This document shows positions 17,412 to 26,205 of a stretch of 64,000 bases of DNA, piece after piece (position 1 is the stretch's first letter; each line of letters opens with the position of its first letter). Position numbers and translations under genes: made by a program. The stretch spans positions 434,001-498,000 of the forward strand of contig QCMW01000001.1 of assembly GCA_003213495.1 (NCBI GenBank). Reading direction: 5' to 3'. Origin of the DNA: SAR86 cluster bacterium AG-422-O05. GTDB lineage: Bacteria; Pseudomonadota; Gammaproteobacteria; Magnimaribacterales; D2472. The notes beneath the pieces were generated by a model. The model did not search any database. It saw nothing but the letters and a program-made list of their open reading frames with translations, and was not told where the DNA came from.

Positions 17412-17723
17412 ATGGAAGAAGTCAAAGTTTATATGATCGCAAACCTGCAAATTCATGATGCAGACAGATATAGAGAATACGAAAAGGGATTTTTTCCATT
17501 ATTAAAAAAACATGGTGGTGAGTTTATAACTTATGACGATAATATTGTTAATGTTGAGGGTGAAAAACCTATGGAGGGAAGAGTTATATTGTTTAGCTTT
17601 CCTTCCGCTGAGCATGCGGAGAATTGGTATTCAGATCCTGAATATCAAGATTTGTCAGAACACAGACGAGCAAGCGTTACAACAACTTTGACTAGAATCA
17701 GCGGCTTACCACCAAGGAAGTAA
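17412..17723 (+). CDS. DUF1330 family protein
   Basis: The 103-residue protein is a ferredoxin-like alpha/beta barrel protein of the DUF1330 type. The start VYMIANLQIHDADRYREYEKG and a later EGRVILFSFPSAEHAENWYSDPEYQ match the family (IxFPSxExAxxWYxSPEYQ). Members resemble dimeric alpha-beta barrel enzymes; no function is established. It is four bases before the DUF962 gene and likely cotranscribed. Confidence 0.85.
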   Translation: MEEVKVYMIANLQIHDADRYREYEKGFFPLLKKHGGEFITYDDNIVNVEGEKPMEGRVILFSFPSAEHAENWYSDPEYQDLSEHRRASVTTTLTRISGLPPRK

Positions 17724-17727
17724 AGTT

Positions 17728-18033
17728 ATGGAGCGTTACAAAACATTTAAAGATTTTTATCCTTATTACCTATCTGAACACGACAATAAATATACTAAGC
17801 TTACACATTTTATCGGAACAAGTATTGGAATATTTTTCTTGATACAGTTTTTCTTGTCCTTTAATTTTTTATTTATTTTGTATGCATTATTGTCTGGGTA
17901 TGGTTTTGCATGGGTGGGACATTTTTTTATAGAAAAAAACAAGCCAGCAACTTTTAAATATCCATTTTATAGTTTTATTGGGGATTACAAAATGTATTTT
18001 GAAATCCTTCAAGGAAAACATAAGATATTTTAA
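17728..18033 (+). CDS. DUF962/Mpo1-like membrane protein
   Basis: The 101-residue protein contains FKDFYPYYLSEHDNKYTKLTHFIGT near the N-terminus, two membrane segments (residues ~33-50 and 49-72 overlapping a turn), and GHFFIEKNKPATFKYPFYSF. This is the DUF962 pattern with H, H and H-x(3)-E-like residues. Yeast Mpo1, of this family, is a dioxygenase in phytosphingosine alpha-oxidation; whether bacterial members do related lipid oxidation is unknown. It lies four bases after the DUF1330 gene. Confidence 0.85.
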   Translation: MERYKTFKDFYPYYLSEHDNKYTKLTHFIGTSIGIFFLIQFFLSFNFLFILYALLSGYGFAWVGHFFIEKNKPATFKYPFYSFIGDYKMYFEILQGKHKIF

Positions 18034-18057
18034 GAATAATTAAAGCCTTATAATTTA

Positions 18058-18840
18058 ATGGATACCATTAATGAAGATTTTTGGTCTAGCCCTCCGTGGG
18101 GCACTGGCGAGAAAAAATACCGTATGGGGTTAAAACCTATAGAAATAGATTCATGGCTTGATAGAACTCCAAACAAAAAACTTATAGAGCATAAAAAAAA
18201 TCTTTTTTCAAAAAGTTATGAAAAAGTAGTAGCTACAACAGCTTGTTCAAAAGATGCTCAAAAACATCTTGGAGAAATTTTTGGTATTCAAAAAACATCC
18301 TATCCAGATTTGATAGCAGAGCTTAGTTTATGTATTCAAGATGACTTATGCTTGTTGGAATCTAGCGGAGAACAAAGATTGCTTGCGGCAAGTATATGTT
18401 CACCAAGTTATTGGGATGTAAGAACTAAGATAGGAAAACCATTAAAGATAATACATAGTCCTGTTACCTCTCTTGAAGATAAGATTGGAGATAAAATATC
18501 AAAATTTATTAAGCAAGCCCCAATATTAAAACCATTTGCAAGACAAAATTGGTTAATACATGGAGATACAAAAAGATTTCATCTTACAGAAGAGGAAGAG
18601 TTAAAGACTCATCCATCAGACTGGTTTATTAGGTCCGAAAAAGAGACTCTTTGTAGATTTCATAACAACTATTCTTTATTTACGATTAATGTTATTTTTC
18701 AGCCATTAAAGCTTATTCATGAGTATCCCGATCAAAAAAATGCACTAATTCAAAGCTTAAATTCTTTTGATGAAGATGAATCTAAATACTTTGGCGGCAT
18801 TAATAAAATAAATTCTGTATTGGAATACCTAAAAGCCTAA
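18058..18840 (+). CDS. DUF3445 / haem-dependent oxidative N-demethylase-like protein
   Basis: The 260-residue protein starts with WSSPPWGTGEKKYRMGLKPI and has the blocks ICSPSYWDVRTKIGKPLKIIH near 121, IHGDTKRF near 174, and DWFIRSEKETLCRF near 191. These match the DUF3445 family; a few members are haem-dependent oxidative N-demethylases that release formaldehyde from small amines. The usual partner subunits of that complex are absent here, so the reaction is not assigned. It precedes the lysine-catabolic pair with a 53-base gap. Confidence 0.75.
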   Translation: MDTINEDFWSSPPWGTGEKKYRMGLKPIEIDSWLDRTPNKKLIEHKKNLFSKSYEKVVATTACSKDAQKHLGEIFGIQKTSYPDLIAELSLCIQDDLCLLESSGEQRLLAASICSPSYWDVRTKIGKPLKIIHSPVTSLEDKIGDKISKFIKQAPILKPFARQNWLIHGDTKRFHLTEEEELKTHPSDWFIRSEKETLCRFHNNYSLFTINVIFQPLKLIHEYPDQKNALIQSLNSFDEDESKYFGGINKINSVLEYLKA

Positions 18841-18841
18841 C

Positions 18842-18868
18842 TATAGTAAAATACTATATCGGGAGGAG
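18842..18868 (+). promoter_or_regulatory. Inverted repeat plus strong Shine-Dalgarno ahead of the ALDH7 gene
   Basis: TATAGTA, AAA, TACTATA is a perfect 7-base dyad at 18842-18858. It is followed at once by GGGAGGAG (18861-18868). The dyad could be an operator for the downstream pair. The Shine-Dalgarno is oddly distant, about 25 bases, from the ATG at 18894, and an in-frame TAA immediately precedes that ATG, so the start cannot be moved upstream. Confidence 0.4.
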
Positions 18869-18893
18869 AGCTATCAAAGCTGCTGCTTATTAA

Positions 18894-20267
18894 ATGGATA
18901 AAAATAAATATTCTGAATTAGTTACAAAATCAAAAGCAATTTCAAATAAATGGAGATCATTGCCTGCTCCTCAGAGGGGAGAATATATTAGGCTTTTTGG
19001 TGAAGAGCTTCGTACTAAGAAAGAAGCTCTTGCTTCAACCATTACTAAAGAGGCTAGAAAAATAAAAACAGAATCACTTGGAGAAGTACAAGAAGCTATT
19101 GATATGTGTGACTTTGCTGTAGGTTTAAGTAGGCAACTTTATGGACTAACAATGCCATCAGAGCGTCCTAATCATAGGCTTCAAGAATTATGGCATCCAT
19201 TAGGAGTGGTTGGTTGCATAACAGCTTTTAACTTTCCAATGGCAGTTTTTGCATGGAATTTTTGCTTAGCAGCAGTTTGCGGTAATTCTATTATATGGAA
19301 GCCAAGTCCACACTCAAATGGCTGTGCTATAGGTATGAAAGAGGTTTGGGATAAAGTAAGTGGTGAGTTTGCTGATTTAGTCTTAGTTCTTGAAGGTGGA
19401 AATGAAGAGGCTGTGGCGCTATGTGAAGATAAAAGAATAGATTTAATTTCTGCGACAGGAAGCACACAAATGGGCAAAGAGCTAGCACCAATTGTTTCAG
19501 CAAGGCTTGGAAAACTTTTACTAGAATTAGGAGGTAATAACGCTGCAATTGTTTGTCCATCTGCTGATTTAGATTTAACAATAAAAGGAATAGCTTTCTC
19601 TGCATGTGGAACGACAGGACAAAGATGTACATCTTTGAGAAGACTTTTTGTGCATGAGGATATATATGAAGATTGTACGAAAAGACTTCAAAAGTGCTTT
19701 GATGAGTTGGTAATAGGTTGCCCAACAAAAGAATCATCACAAATTGGACCGCTAATTTCTGAAGCAAGTTTTAATTCTATGCAAGATACCATTAATTCTT
19801 TGAAGGATAAGGGTATTAATATATCTGGAGGCGATCGTATTGAAATCGAGGATCCAAATGAGTTCTATGTAAAACCTGCCTTGGTTCTTGTAAATCAAAT
19901 AGAAGAAGAGATGTTATCAGAGACCTTCGCACCTATACTTTATGTAAAAAGTTATAAAAATATTGAAGAAGCTATCCAAATGCAAAATGATGTTTCTCAA
20001 GGTTTAAGCAGTTCAATTTTTACAAATGATATGAGAGAGTCAGAGCTTTTTCTCAGCGAAGCAGGAAGTGATTGTGGTATTGCGAATGTAAATATAGGTA
20101 CAAGTGGCGCTGAAATTGGAGGAGCTTTTGGCGGGGAAAAAGACACTGGAGGAGGAAGAGAATCAGGATCAGACGCTTGGAAAAACTATATGAGAAGAAT
20201 GACAGTAACTGTCAACTATGGTGAAGATTTACCACTTGCACAAGGAGTTGAGTTTGATGAAAACTAA
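18894..20267 (+). CDS. ALDH7-type aldehyde dehydrogenase, probable piperideine-6-carboxylate/aminoadipate semialdehyde dehydrogenase
   Basis: The 457-residue protein has the full ALDH signature: FNFP near 112-115, WKPSP near 135, ATGSTQMG near 187 (NAD site), E211 in ELGGNN, and catalytic C245 in GTTGQRCTSLRR. The GQRCTS and WELWHPLGV-type segments are typical of ALDH7 (antiquitin/AmaB), which oxidises alpha-aminoadipate semialdehyde to alpha-aminoadipate in lysine breakdown. It is slightly shorter than the usual ~500 residues at the N-terminus. It overlaps the following saccharopine-dehydrogenase-fold gene by 11 bases, which supports the lysine assignment. Confidence 0.8.
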   Translation: MDKNKYSELVTKSKAISNKWRSLPAPQRGEYIRLFGEELRTKKEALASTITKEARKIKTESLGEVQEAIDMCDFAVGLSRQLYGLTMPSERPNHRLQELWHPLGVVGCITAFNFPMAVFAWNFCLAAVCGNSIIWKPSPHSNGCAIGMKEVWDKVSGEFADLVLVLEGGNEEAVALCEDKRIDLISATGSTQMGKELAPIVSARLGKLLLELGGNNAAIVCPSADLDLTIKGIAFSACGTTGQRCTSLRRLFVHEDIYEDCTKRLQKCFDELVIGCPTKESSQIGPLISEASFNSMQDTINSLKDKGINISGGDRIEIEDPNEFYVKPALVLVNQIEEEMLSETFAPILYVKSYKNIEEAIQMQNDVSQGLSSSIFTNDMRESELFLSEAGSDCGIANVNIGTSGAEIGGAFGGEKDTGGGRESGSDAWKNYMRRMTVTVNYGEDLPLAQGVEFDEN

Positions 20268-21264
20268 AATTGCTATTGTTGGAAGTGGAAATATTGGCTG
20301 GGCGCTAAAACAATTACTTAGAGAAGATTATGATATTAAACAGGGAGATATTACTGATGGATTTGATGCAACCGATATCTCTCAAGTTAAAGAATTTTTA
20401 GATGGAGTGGACGCTGTAATATCTGCAGGACCATTTGCAGTAAATAAAAATATAGCACAGGTAGCCTCTGAAGAAAGTATTGGTTATTTTGATTTGACGG
20501 AGGACGTTGAAACTACTGATTTCGTAAAATCACTAAAATCAAACAATATCATTATGCCCCAGTGTGGACTAGCGCCTGGCGCTATAAATATATGCGCAGC
20601 TGGAATGATGGAAGAGTTTGATACTGTCAATGAAGTGCTTATGAGAGTTGGAGCCTTGCCAAGATTTACTACAAACGAGATGAGTTATTATCTAAGCTGG
20701 TCAACAAACGGATTAATCAATGAATATTGTAATGAAGCTGATGCAATTTATGAGGGCAGGCAAGTAAAAGTAATGCCACTTGAGGGCGCAGAAAAAATTG
20801 TGATTGATGGAGAAAGCTTTGAAGCCTTTAATACAAGTGGAGGTTGTGCAACCATGTGTGAAACTTATCAAAATAAAGTTCAAAATCTTTCATACAAAAC
20901 AATCAGATATCCAGGACATCTTAATCATATGAAATTTTTATTTAATGATCTTCATTTAAAAAAGAATAAAGAAGTTCTTGAGAAATTGTTTGATAAAGAG
21001 GTACCAAGGACTAAAAACGATGTAATAATCTTTTTTGTTAAAGTGATAGGCATAATTGATGGCGTGCTTCAAGAAAAAACTTATTTAAGAAAAATATATG
21101 GAAATGAAAAGTTTAGCGCAATTCAGTTAACTACAGCCTCTGGAGCATGTAGCGTTCTGAAGATGTATCTAGATGGAAAAATTAACCAAAAAGGATTTAT
21201 GAAGCAAGAATCAATTTCTTGGCAAGACTTTGTTGAAAATAAATTTGGTCAAGTATATGCTTAA
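20257..21264 (+). CDS. Saccharopine dehydrogenase-fold protein, possible lysine 6-dehydrogenase
   Basis: I chose the ATG at 20257, whose product begins with the Rossmann motif KTKIAIVGSGNIGWALKQLL (GxGxxG), over an upstream GTG at 20218 that would place 13 residues inside the ALDH gene. Residues ~1-95 bind NAD(P); PQCGLAPGAINICAAGM near 101 and ASGACSVLKM near 294 follow saccharopine dehydrogenase/reductase-type enzymes. At about 335 residues it is shorter than saccharopine reductase and nearer to lysine 6-dehydrogenase. Paired with ALDH7, a two-step route from lysine to alpha-aminoadipate is likely, but this is inference. Confidence 0.7.
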   Translation: MKTKIAIVGSGNIGWALKQLLREDYDIKQGDITDGFDATDISQVKEFLDGVDAVISAGPFAVNKNIAQVASEESIGYFDLTEDVETTDFVKSLKSNNIIMPQCGLAPGAINICAAGMMEEFDTVNEVLMRVGALPRFTTNEMSYYLSWSTNGLINEYCNEADAIYEGRQVKVMPLEGAEKIVIDGESFEAFNTSGGCATMCETYQNKVQNLSYKTIRYPGHLNHMKFLFNDLHLKKNKEVLEKLFDKEVPRTKNDVIIFFVKVIGIIDGVLQEKTYLRKIYGNEKFSAIQLTTASGACSVLKMYLDGKINQKGFMKQESISWQDFVENKFGQVYA

Positions 21265-21295
21265 TAATTGTATTAATAATATGAGATAATAAGAT

Positions 21296-21781
21296 ATGAA
21301 AAATCTACTCACAACTTTGGTAATTTTAGTCATCTTTTCAGGTTGCGCGATTTTTACTGATGAATATCAGCAAAATCAAAGAAAGGTTATTGCTTATCTT
21401 TTAGAAGATTTGCCATTGCCCGATGATGCTCAAATTGTTAAAGCACCTACTGTTTTATTAGGAACTGGTGAGGCAATATCAGGAAGAATCATATTAACAT
21501 CTGGCTTTAGCCCAGCTGAAAACCTAATTTTTTATGGAACAGAAACTTTATCAACTGGATGGCGATTAATCTCGTCTAAAGTTGGAGAAGAAATAACGCT
21601 TGTTTATGAAAAATCTGGAAGATATGCAACAATTTATTTAGCACCAAGAGGCACTTTTGCAGGTTTTATAGCAGGAGACTACGGTAGTGATATAGATATA
21701 TCAGTTGTTCATCCAGACGCAATTGGTATTCAAAATCCTTATGAAGAACTAGATTACGATAATTTACCTGAATCTCCATAA
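21296..21781 (+). CDS. Hypothetical lipoprotein
   Basis: A lipoprotein signal (LLTTLVILVIFSGCAIF, Cys at residue 17) is followed by a soluble domain with segments LEDLPLPDDAQIVKAPTVLLGTG, SGRIILTSGFSPAENLIFY and GWRLISSKVG. The arrangement suggests a small alpha/beta lipoprotein related to uncharacterised outer-membrane proteins of marine bacteria; I cannot assign a family. It lies 31 bases after the lysine pair and 15 bases before the membrane protein gene. Confidence 0.6.
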   Translation: MKNLLTTLVILVIFSGCAIFTDEYQQNQRKVIAYLLEDLPLPDDAQIVKAPTVLLGTGEAISGRIILTSGFSPAENLIFYGTETLSTGWRLISSKVGEEITLVYEKSGRYATIYLAPRGTFAGFIAGDYGSDIDISVVHPDAIGIQNPYEELDYDNLPESP

Positions 21782-21796
21782 GAAACTTACTTCAGC

Positions 21797-22486
21797 ATGA
21801 AAGAATTCGATCTTTTAGATCCTTCTCATATTATTTTTGCTTTAATATGTATCGGTATAATCATATTTTTGCCAAGATTATTTGTTGGCAAAAGTGATGT
21901 AAGTAAAAACATATTAATATCAGCAATAATTGGTCTAATGCTAATTAATCATGGTATGGATTTCTATAAAGAAGGATATTTAGTTCATTGGAAGCTTGGG
22001 CTTCCGCTGCATTTATGTGACTTTTCTTCAGCATCAATAATTTTACATTTGATAACAAAAAAAAGAGCATTTTTTCTGTTTGCCTTTTTTGCAGGATTCT
22101 CTGGTGCTGGAATGGCTATAATTACCCCTGACTCTACGTACGCCTTCCCAGACATACACTATATTAGGCATATGATTGGCCATGCAATGATTCTCTTAGG
22201 AGTAACTTATGCAATGATTGTTGATGGACAGAGACCTTATATTAAAGATGTACATAGGGTCTTGTTTGTTTTATCAATATTTTTGGTAGTTATTTATATA
22301 ATTAATCATTTATTAGGTCCTCCTGCAAATTATTGGTACGTTGCAGAAAAACCGCCTGGACTAAATGTTACTAGCCTAATGAGAGATGAGCCATATCATA
22401 TGATTGATATATATTTATTAGCGGTTTTTGTTTGTTATTTAATATATCTTCCATATTTTATTCAAGATAAAGTGAAACAAAAATAA
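21797..22486 (+). CDS. TIGR02206/YwaF-like integral membrane protein
   Basis: The 229-residue protein has about seven membrane helices. It contains the family hallmarks GLPLHLCDFS near residue 70 and a later IGHAMILLG near 126, and the Bacillus YwaF-like layout (PF14808, TMEM164 relatives). TMEM164-type proteins are linked to lipid metabolism in animals, where the Cys of LPLHLCD is important for acyl transfer. Whether this holds in bacteria is unknown. It precedes the acyltransferase gene by six bases, which makes a lipid role plausible. Confidence 0.75.
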   Translation: MKEFDLLDPSHIIFALICIGIIIFLPRLFVGKSDVSKNILISAIIGLMLINHGMDFYKEGYLVHWKLGLPLHLCDFSSASIILHLITKKRAFFLFAFFAGFSGAGMAIITPDSTYAFPDIHYIRHMIGHAMILLGVTYAMIVDGQRPYIKDVHRVLFVLSIFLVVIYIINHLLGPPANYWYVAEKPPGLNVTSLMRDEPYHMIDIYLLAVFVCYLIYLPYFIQDKVKQK

Positions 22487-22492
22487 TCTTTT

Positions 22493-23095
22493 ATGCCTAG
22501 CGTATCAAATAAGCAAATACCTAAAAGTTTTAGAGCAAACAGGCCAAAAATTCTTCAATGGCTAGGAAGGACGGTACTGTCTATTTTTGGATGGAAGGTA
22601 AACGGAAGTATTGCAGAGGAGTATGCTGGAAAAAATTTAGTCGTTATTGTTGCTCCTCATACTTCAAATTGGGATGGCATACTAGGTGTTGCGACAGTTG
22701 CAGGACTAGATGCAAGAATCACTTTCATTGGAAAACACACAGTCTTTAGATATGGTCTAGGCTCTTTTTTGAGATATATGGGAGGTATCCCTGTAGATAG
22801 ATCTAAACCAGGAGGAATAATCCAAGATGCACTTAATCAAATTAAAGATTTAGAAGGAGCTTTAATTGCTATGTCGCCAGAGGGAACTAGATCAAAAGTG
22901 AAAGAATGGAAAACTGGTTTTTTACGGATTGCAAAAGAATTGAACACTAAAATAATTCCAGCTTCTATAGATTTTGCAAAGAAAGAAATATTACTTGGTA
23001 ATCCTTTTACGCCTTCGGGAAATAATCCTCAAGACATAATTAATTTAAAAAAGTACTACAGTATTTTTACACCCAAATATCCTGAAAAGTACTAA
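22493..23095 (+). CDS. Lysophospholipid acyltransferase (PlsC-like) family protein
   Basis: The 200-residue protein contains the acyltransferase signature HTSNWD (HxxxxD, residues ~55-60), GKHTVFR near 82, GGIPVDRS near 97, SPEGTRS near 130 and a PASIDF segment. It transfers an acyl chain to a glycerol-phosphate-like acceptor; 1-acylglycerol-3-phosphate acyltransferase is likely but not proven. It lacks long membrane helices. The stop overlaps the convergent DUF885 gene by four bases. Confidence 0.85.
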   Translation: MPSVSNKQIPKSFRANRPKILQWLGRTVLSIFGWKVNGSIAEEYAGKNLVVIVAPHTSNWDGILGVATVAGLDARITFIGKHTVFRYGLGSFLRYMGGIPVDRSKPGGIIQDALNQIKDLEGALIAMSPEGTRSKVKEWKTGFLRIAKELNTKIIPASIDFAKKEILLGNPFTPSGNNPQDIINLKKYYSIFTPKYPEKY

Positions 23096-24918
23096 TTCTT
23101 AAAGTTAGCAATCATATTGTCCACCATTTCTTCCACTATAAATAAGGGTGGATTACCATGGTCTAATACAGCAGAATGAAAATCTTTGATGTTAAAGTCA
23201 TCTCCTAATTCATCCATTGCTTTTTGTCTTAGTTCTAACATTTTTATCATACCCACTTTGTAGCTTAGTGCTTGACCAGGCCAAACAATATATCTTTCTA
23301 TTTCAACTCTTACTTCAGTATCAGACATTCCAGTATTAGCTTTCATGTATTCCATAGCTTCTTCACGAGTCCATCTCTTATAGTGCATGCCAGTATCAAC
23401 GACCAATCTTACTGCCCTTAATATTTCAGCCTGAAGAATTCCTAATTCATCATACGGATTTTCTGCAAGACCTACTTCTAATGATAATCTTTCAGCATAT
23501 AGGGCCCATCCTTCTGAAAAAGCTGATGTACCATATCCAAATCTTCTATAGAGTGTAAGCTCTTCATTCTCAAGAGAGTGTGCTATTTGATGATGGTGAC
23601 CAGGTGTTGCTTCATGATACGTTAACGTTCTCATGCTGTATTTTGGTGTTTGTTTTATGTCATATAAATTTGCATAAAATACCCCTGGACGACTTCCATC
23701 AAGAGCAGGGGGCTGATAATAACCTCCAGCAGCAGTTTGCTCTGAGTATTCTGGTACCGCTTTTACAATAACTTCAGATTTTGGCATTGTATGAAAATAA
23801 TCTGTCATTACATTTATTGCCTCATGCATCATTTCTGTATAGTCACTTACTACAATTTCTTTTCTATTGGGTGTGTCTTCATACAAAAATTGTGGATCTT
23901 CATTAAGCTCATTCATGAGTTCTCCTACAGTTTTGTTTTTGTCATAGCCTAGCTCTGTAAGAATTTCTCTCATTCTTGAAGATATTCTATTTACTTCTTT
24001 AAGACCCATTTGATGTATTTCTTCTGGGGAATAGTCAGTTGTTGTATAAGATCTTATTCTTAGTTTGTAATACTCATCGCCATTTGGTTGCGACCAAATG
24101 CCATGATTTTTATTTGCATACTGTTTGGTTCGCATCATAAAATCTTTAAGGATTTTAAAACCAGGCGTTACACTTTCATCGATTGCTTTTTTAATTTGAT
24201 CTTCAAATATTTTTTCTTTCTCTTCACCTACATTTAGTTCTTTTACCTTTCTTAAGAACTGAGTATAAAGAGGGTGTTCGTTGTAGTCATAGCTAATAAA
24301 TTCACTTAATTGATCTATGACATGATCATAAACAAATTCAGGAGGGAAAATACCAGCACTAGCTTGTTCTTCAAGATCAGCAAGAACTCCTTCATAAACT
24401 TTCTTTATTAAATTTGCTCTTTTAATAAAATCTTCAGCTTCAGATTCATTTCTAATAGGGTGCATGTTGCTCAAAAATTCTATTGTATTTAAATGTATTC
24501 CACCTATTTGATTGAGTGGATAGTCATGATGGGGAAATTCTTTTACCTGTTTCAGATTATTTTCAGCATCAAATAACGCAATTTTTTTTGTATTTCTTTG
24601 CACTTGCGAAAGACTTGAATCGTCATACTTGTATAAAGTTCTAATTACTTGCTCATATTGTTTAATACTATTCTCCCGATCATCTTTTTTTGGAATTGAG
24701 AAATTAGAATTATGTCTTGTAAGCCAATTAAACCTATCAAAAACGCCTATGTATGTCATAGCTTCAGGAGAATCAACCAGATCAAGCACCAATTCCTTAC
24801 CAAGAAAGTGATCAATAGAATAAGGCTTCATAAAAAATAAGTTGAATAGGTATATACCAACAAGGCCTAAACATAAAAGAATAAGATTTTTTGTATACTT
24901 AAGAATTTTTTTAATCAT
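23092..24918 (-). CDS. DUF885-family (M32-like) zinc peptidase, membrane-anchored
   Basis: The 608-residue protein has an N-terminal membrane helix (residues ~9-30) and then a large periplasmic domain. The metal motif H435-EATPG-H441-H442 is characteristic of DUF885, preceded by AAGGYYQPPALDGSRPG and followed by EGWALYAE near 466, the third ligand region. DUF885 members are distant relatives of carboxypeptidase Taq-like M32 enzymes, and few are characterised. Length is typical. It fits the theme of extracytoplasmic peptide degradation in this window. Confidence 0.85.
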   Translation of the reverse strand: MIKKILKYTKNLILLCLGLVGIYLFNLFFMKPYSIDHFLGKELVLDLVDSPEAMTYIGVFDRFNWLTRHNSNFSIPKKDDRENSIKQYEQVIRTLYKYDDSSLSQVQRNTKKIALFDAENNLKQVKEFPHHDYPLNQIGGIHLNTIEFLSNMHPIRNESEAEDFIKRANLIKKVYEGVLADLEEQASAGIFPPEFVYDHVIDQLSEFISYDYNEHPLYTQFLRKVKELNVGEEKEKIFEDQIKKAIDESVTPGFKILKDFMMRTKQYANKNHGIWSQPNGDEYYKLRIRSYTTTDYSPEEIHQMGLKEVNRISSRMREILTELGYDKNKTVGELMNELNEDPQFLYEDTPNRKEIVVSDYTEMMHEAINVMTDYFHTMPKSEVIVKAVPEYSEQTAAGGYYQPPALDGSRPGVFYANLYDIKQTPKYSMRTLTYHEATPGHHHQIAHSLENEELTLYRRFGYGTSAFSEGWALYAERLSLEVGLAENPYDELGILQAEILRAVRLVVDTGMHYKRWTREEAMEYMKANTGMSDTEVRVEIERYIVWPGQALSYKVGMIKMLELRQKAMDELGDDFNIKDFHSAVLDHGNPPLFIVEEMVDNMIANFKN

Positions 24919-24950
24919 GTTAAAATTTCCTTACATTTATAAATAGTATT

Positions 24951-25643
24951 ATGTCAGAAAAAATAGCTACAATTAAAAAAGAAGATGATATATCAATAAT
25001 TACATTGAACGATGGAAAGGCAAATGTATTTTCGCCTGAAATGTCAAACCAATTAAACGCGTGTTTGGATGAAGTTGATACAGAATCTGGATGTTTAATC
25101 ATCACCGGCAGAGAGGGAATGTTTTCTGCTGGATTAGATCTTAAGATAATCCAAAGCGGCGATGTTGATCGCATAGTAGAAATGTCTTCAAATGCCTTTA
25201 AACTTCTTGCAAGAATATTTTCTTTTCCAAGACCAGTAATTGCAGCATGTTCTGGGCATGGAATTGCGCTTGGAACATTTCTAATTTGTTGTTGCGATTA
25301 TAGAATAGGTATTAAAGGAGACTTCATGCTTGGAGCCAATGAGATGAGAACTAACATGGTAATTCCCACACCAATTTTAGAATTAATTAAGTTTAGAGTA
25401 AACGAGTCTCACAAATACAGAGCTGTTCTCGGTGCGGAGATGTACAACTATTCTCAGGCTCAAGAGGCTGGGTTAATTGATGATGTTGTTGAAGTTGACA
25501 ATTTAATGACTACCGCGAAAGATAAGGCAAAAGATTTAGCAACGATGGGCCATCCAAGCTACTCAATGACAAAAGAGTTGTTTATTGCTGAACCAATGGC
25601 GAAAATCAACGAGGCAATAAAAGAACACCAAAAAGAATCATAA
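24951..25643 (+). CDS. Crotonase/enoyl-CoA hydratase-isomerase family protein
   Basis: The 230-residue protein shows crotonase landmarks: GREGMFSAGLDLKII (residues ~53-67), the oxyanion-hole region ACSGHGIALGTFLICCCDYRIG (residues ~97-118), and LGAEMYNYSQAQEAGLIDDV. It probably acts on enoyl-CoA or a related thioester. Shortness relative to ~260 residues and absence of a Glu pair in the active-site helix leave hydratase versus isomerase open. It is divergent from the DUF885 gene across 32 bases. Confidence 0.8.
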   Translation: MSEKIATIKKEDDISIITLNDGKANVFSPEMSNQLNACLDEVDTESGCLIITGREGMFSAGLDLKIIQSGDVDRIVEMSSNAFKLLARIFSFPRPVIAACSGHGIALGTFLICCCDYRIGIKGDFMLGANEMRTNMVIPTPILELIKFRVNESHKYRAVLGAEMYNYSQAQEAGLIDDVVEVDNLMTTAKDKAKDLATMGHPSYSMTKELFIAEPMAKINEAIKEHQKES

Positions 25644-25655
25644 AGACTGTTGTTT

Positions 25656-26177
25656 ATGAAAAATTTTGGAGCTTACTCAATACAAGAATTTTGTAGCTCT
25701 AGTTTTTTTGATTCACAATCACTTAAAGCAATATACGCCTTAAATCAAACAAATGCTCCAGAAGTAGGTTTTTTAGATTCTGTTGAATATTTGAAAGAAC
25801 TGATAGAAAAAAGCTATATAAACTTTTGCGTTAAGAATAATGAAGAGATTATAGGCCTTATGGTTTGCTTCATAGAGGACGCTGATTATTCATCTAAAAA
25901 TTATAAATTTTTTTCTGATAATGAGAATAATTTTTTATATATTGATAGGGTTGTCATTAAAGAAGAATACAGAAGAAAGGGCATTGCCAATCATTTGTAT
26001 AGTTTAATTGAGAAACTTGCTAATGATTTAGGATCTCCTCTTTGTTGTGAAGTAAATACCTTTCCAGAAAACAAACCCTCAATAGAATTTCATAAAAAAT
26101 TTGGTTTTGTAGATATTGGAAAGAATGATTTTGAGGAGAATTCAGTAGTTTATTATAAAAAATTTATAACACCATAA
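25656..26177 (+). CDS. GNAT-family N-acetyltransferase
   Basis: I prefer the ATG at 25656 over a TTG six bases upstream. The core acetyl-CoA motif is visible as YIDRVVIKEEYRRKGIANHLYSLIEKLA (residues ~88-115 in part), followed by LCCEVNTFPENKPSIEFHKKFGF. GNAT enzymes acetylate amines, and the substrate is unknown. The gene follows the crotonase by 12 bases. Confidence 0.82.
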   Translation: MKNFGAYSIQEFCSSSFFDSQSLKAIYALNQTNAPEVGFLDSVEYLKELIEKSYINFCVKNNEEIIGLMVCFIEDADYSSKNYKFFSDNENNFLYIDRVVIKEEYRRKGIANHLYSLIEKLANDLGSPLCCEVNTFPENKPSIEFHKKFGFVDIGKNDFEENSVVYYKKFITP

Positions 26178-26205
26178 GTCATGTTAATCCAAACTTCATT
26201 ACTAT

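Noticed and set aside
19327-19767. 146-residue reverse frame over the ALDH gene
   Set aside because: The plus-strand ALDH7 motifs are complete; the reverse frame is Leu/Gln-rich and unrelated to known proteins.
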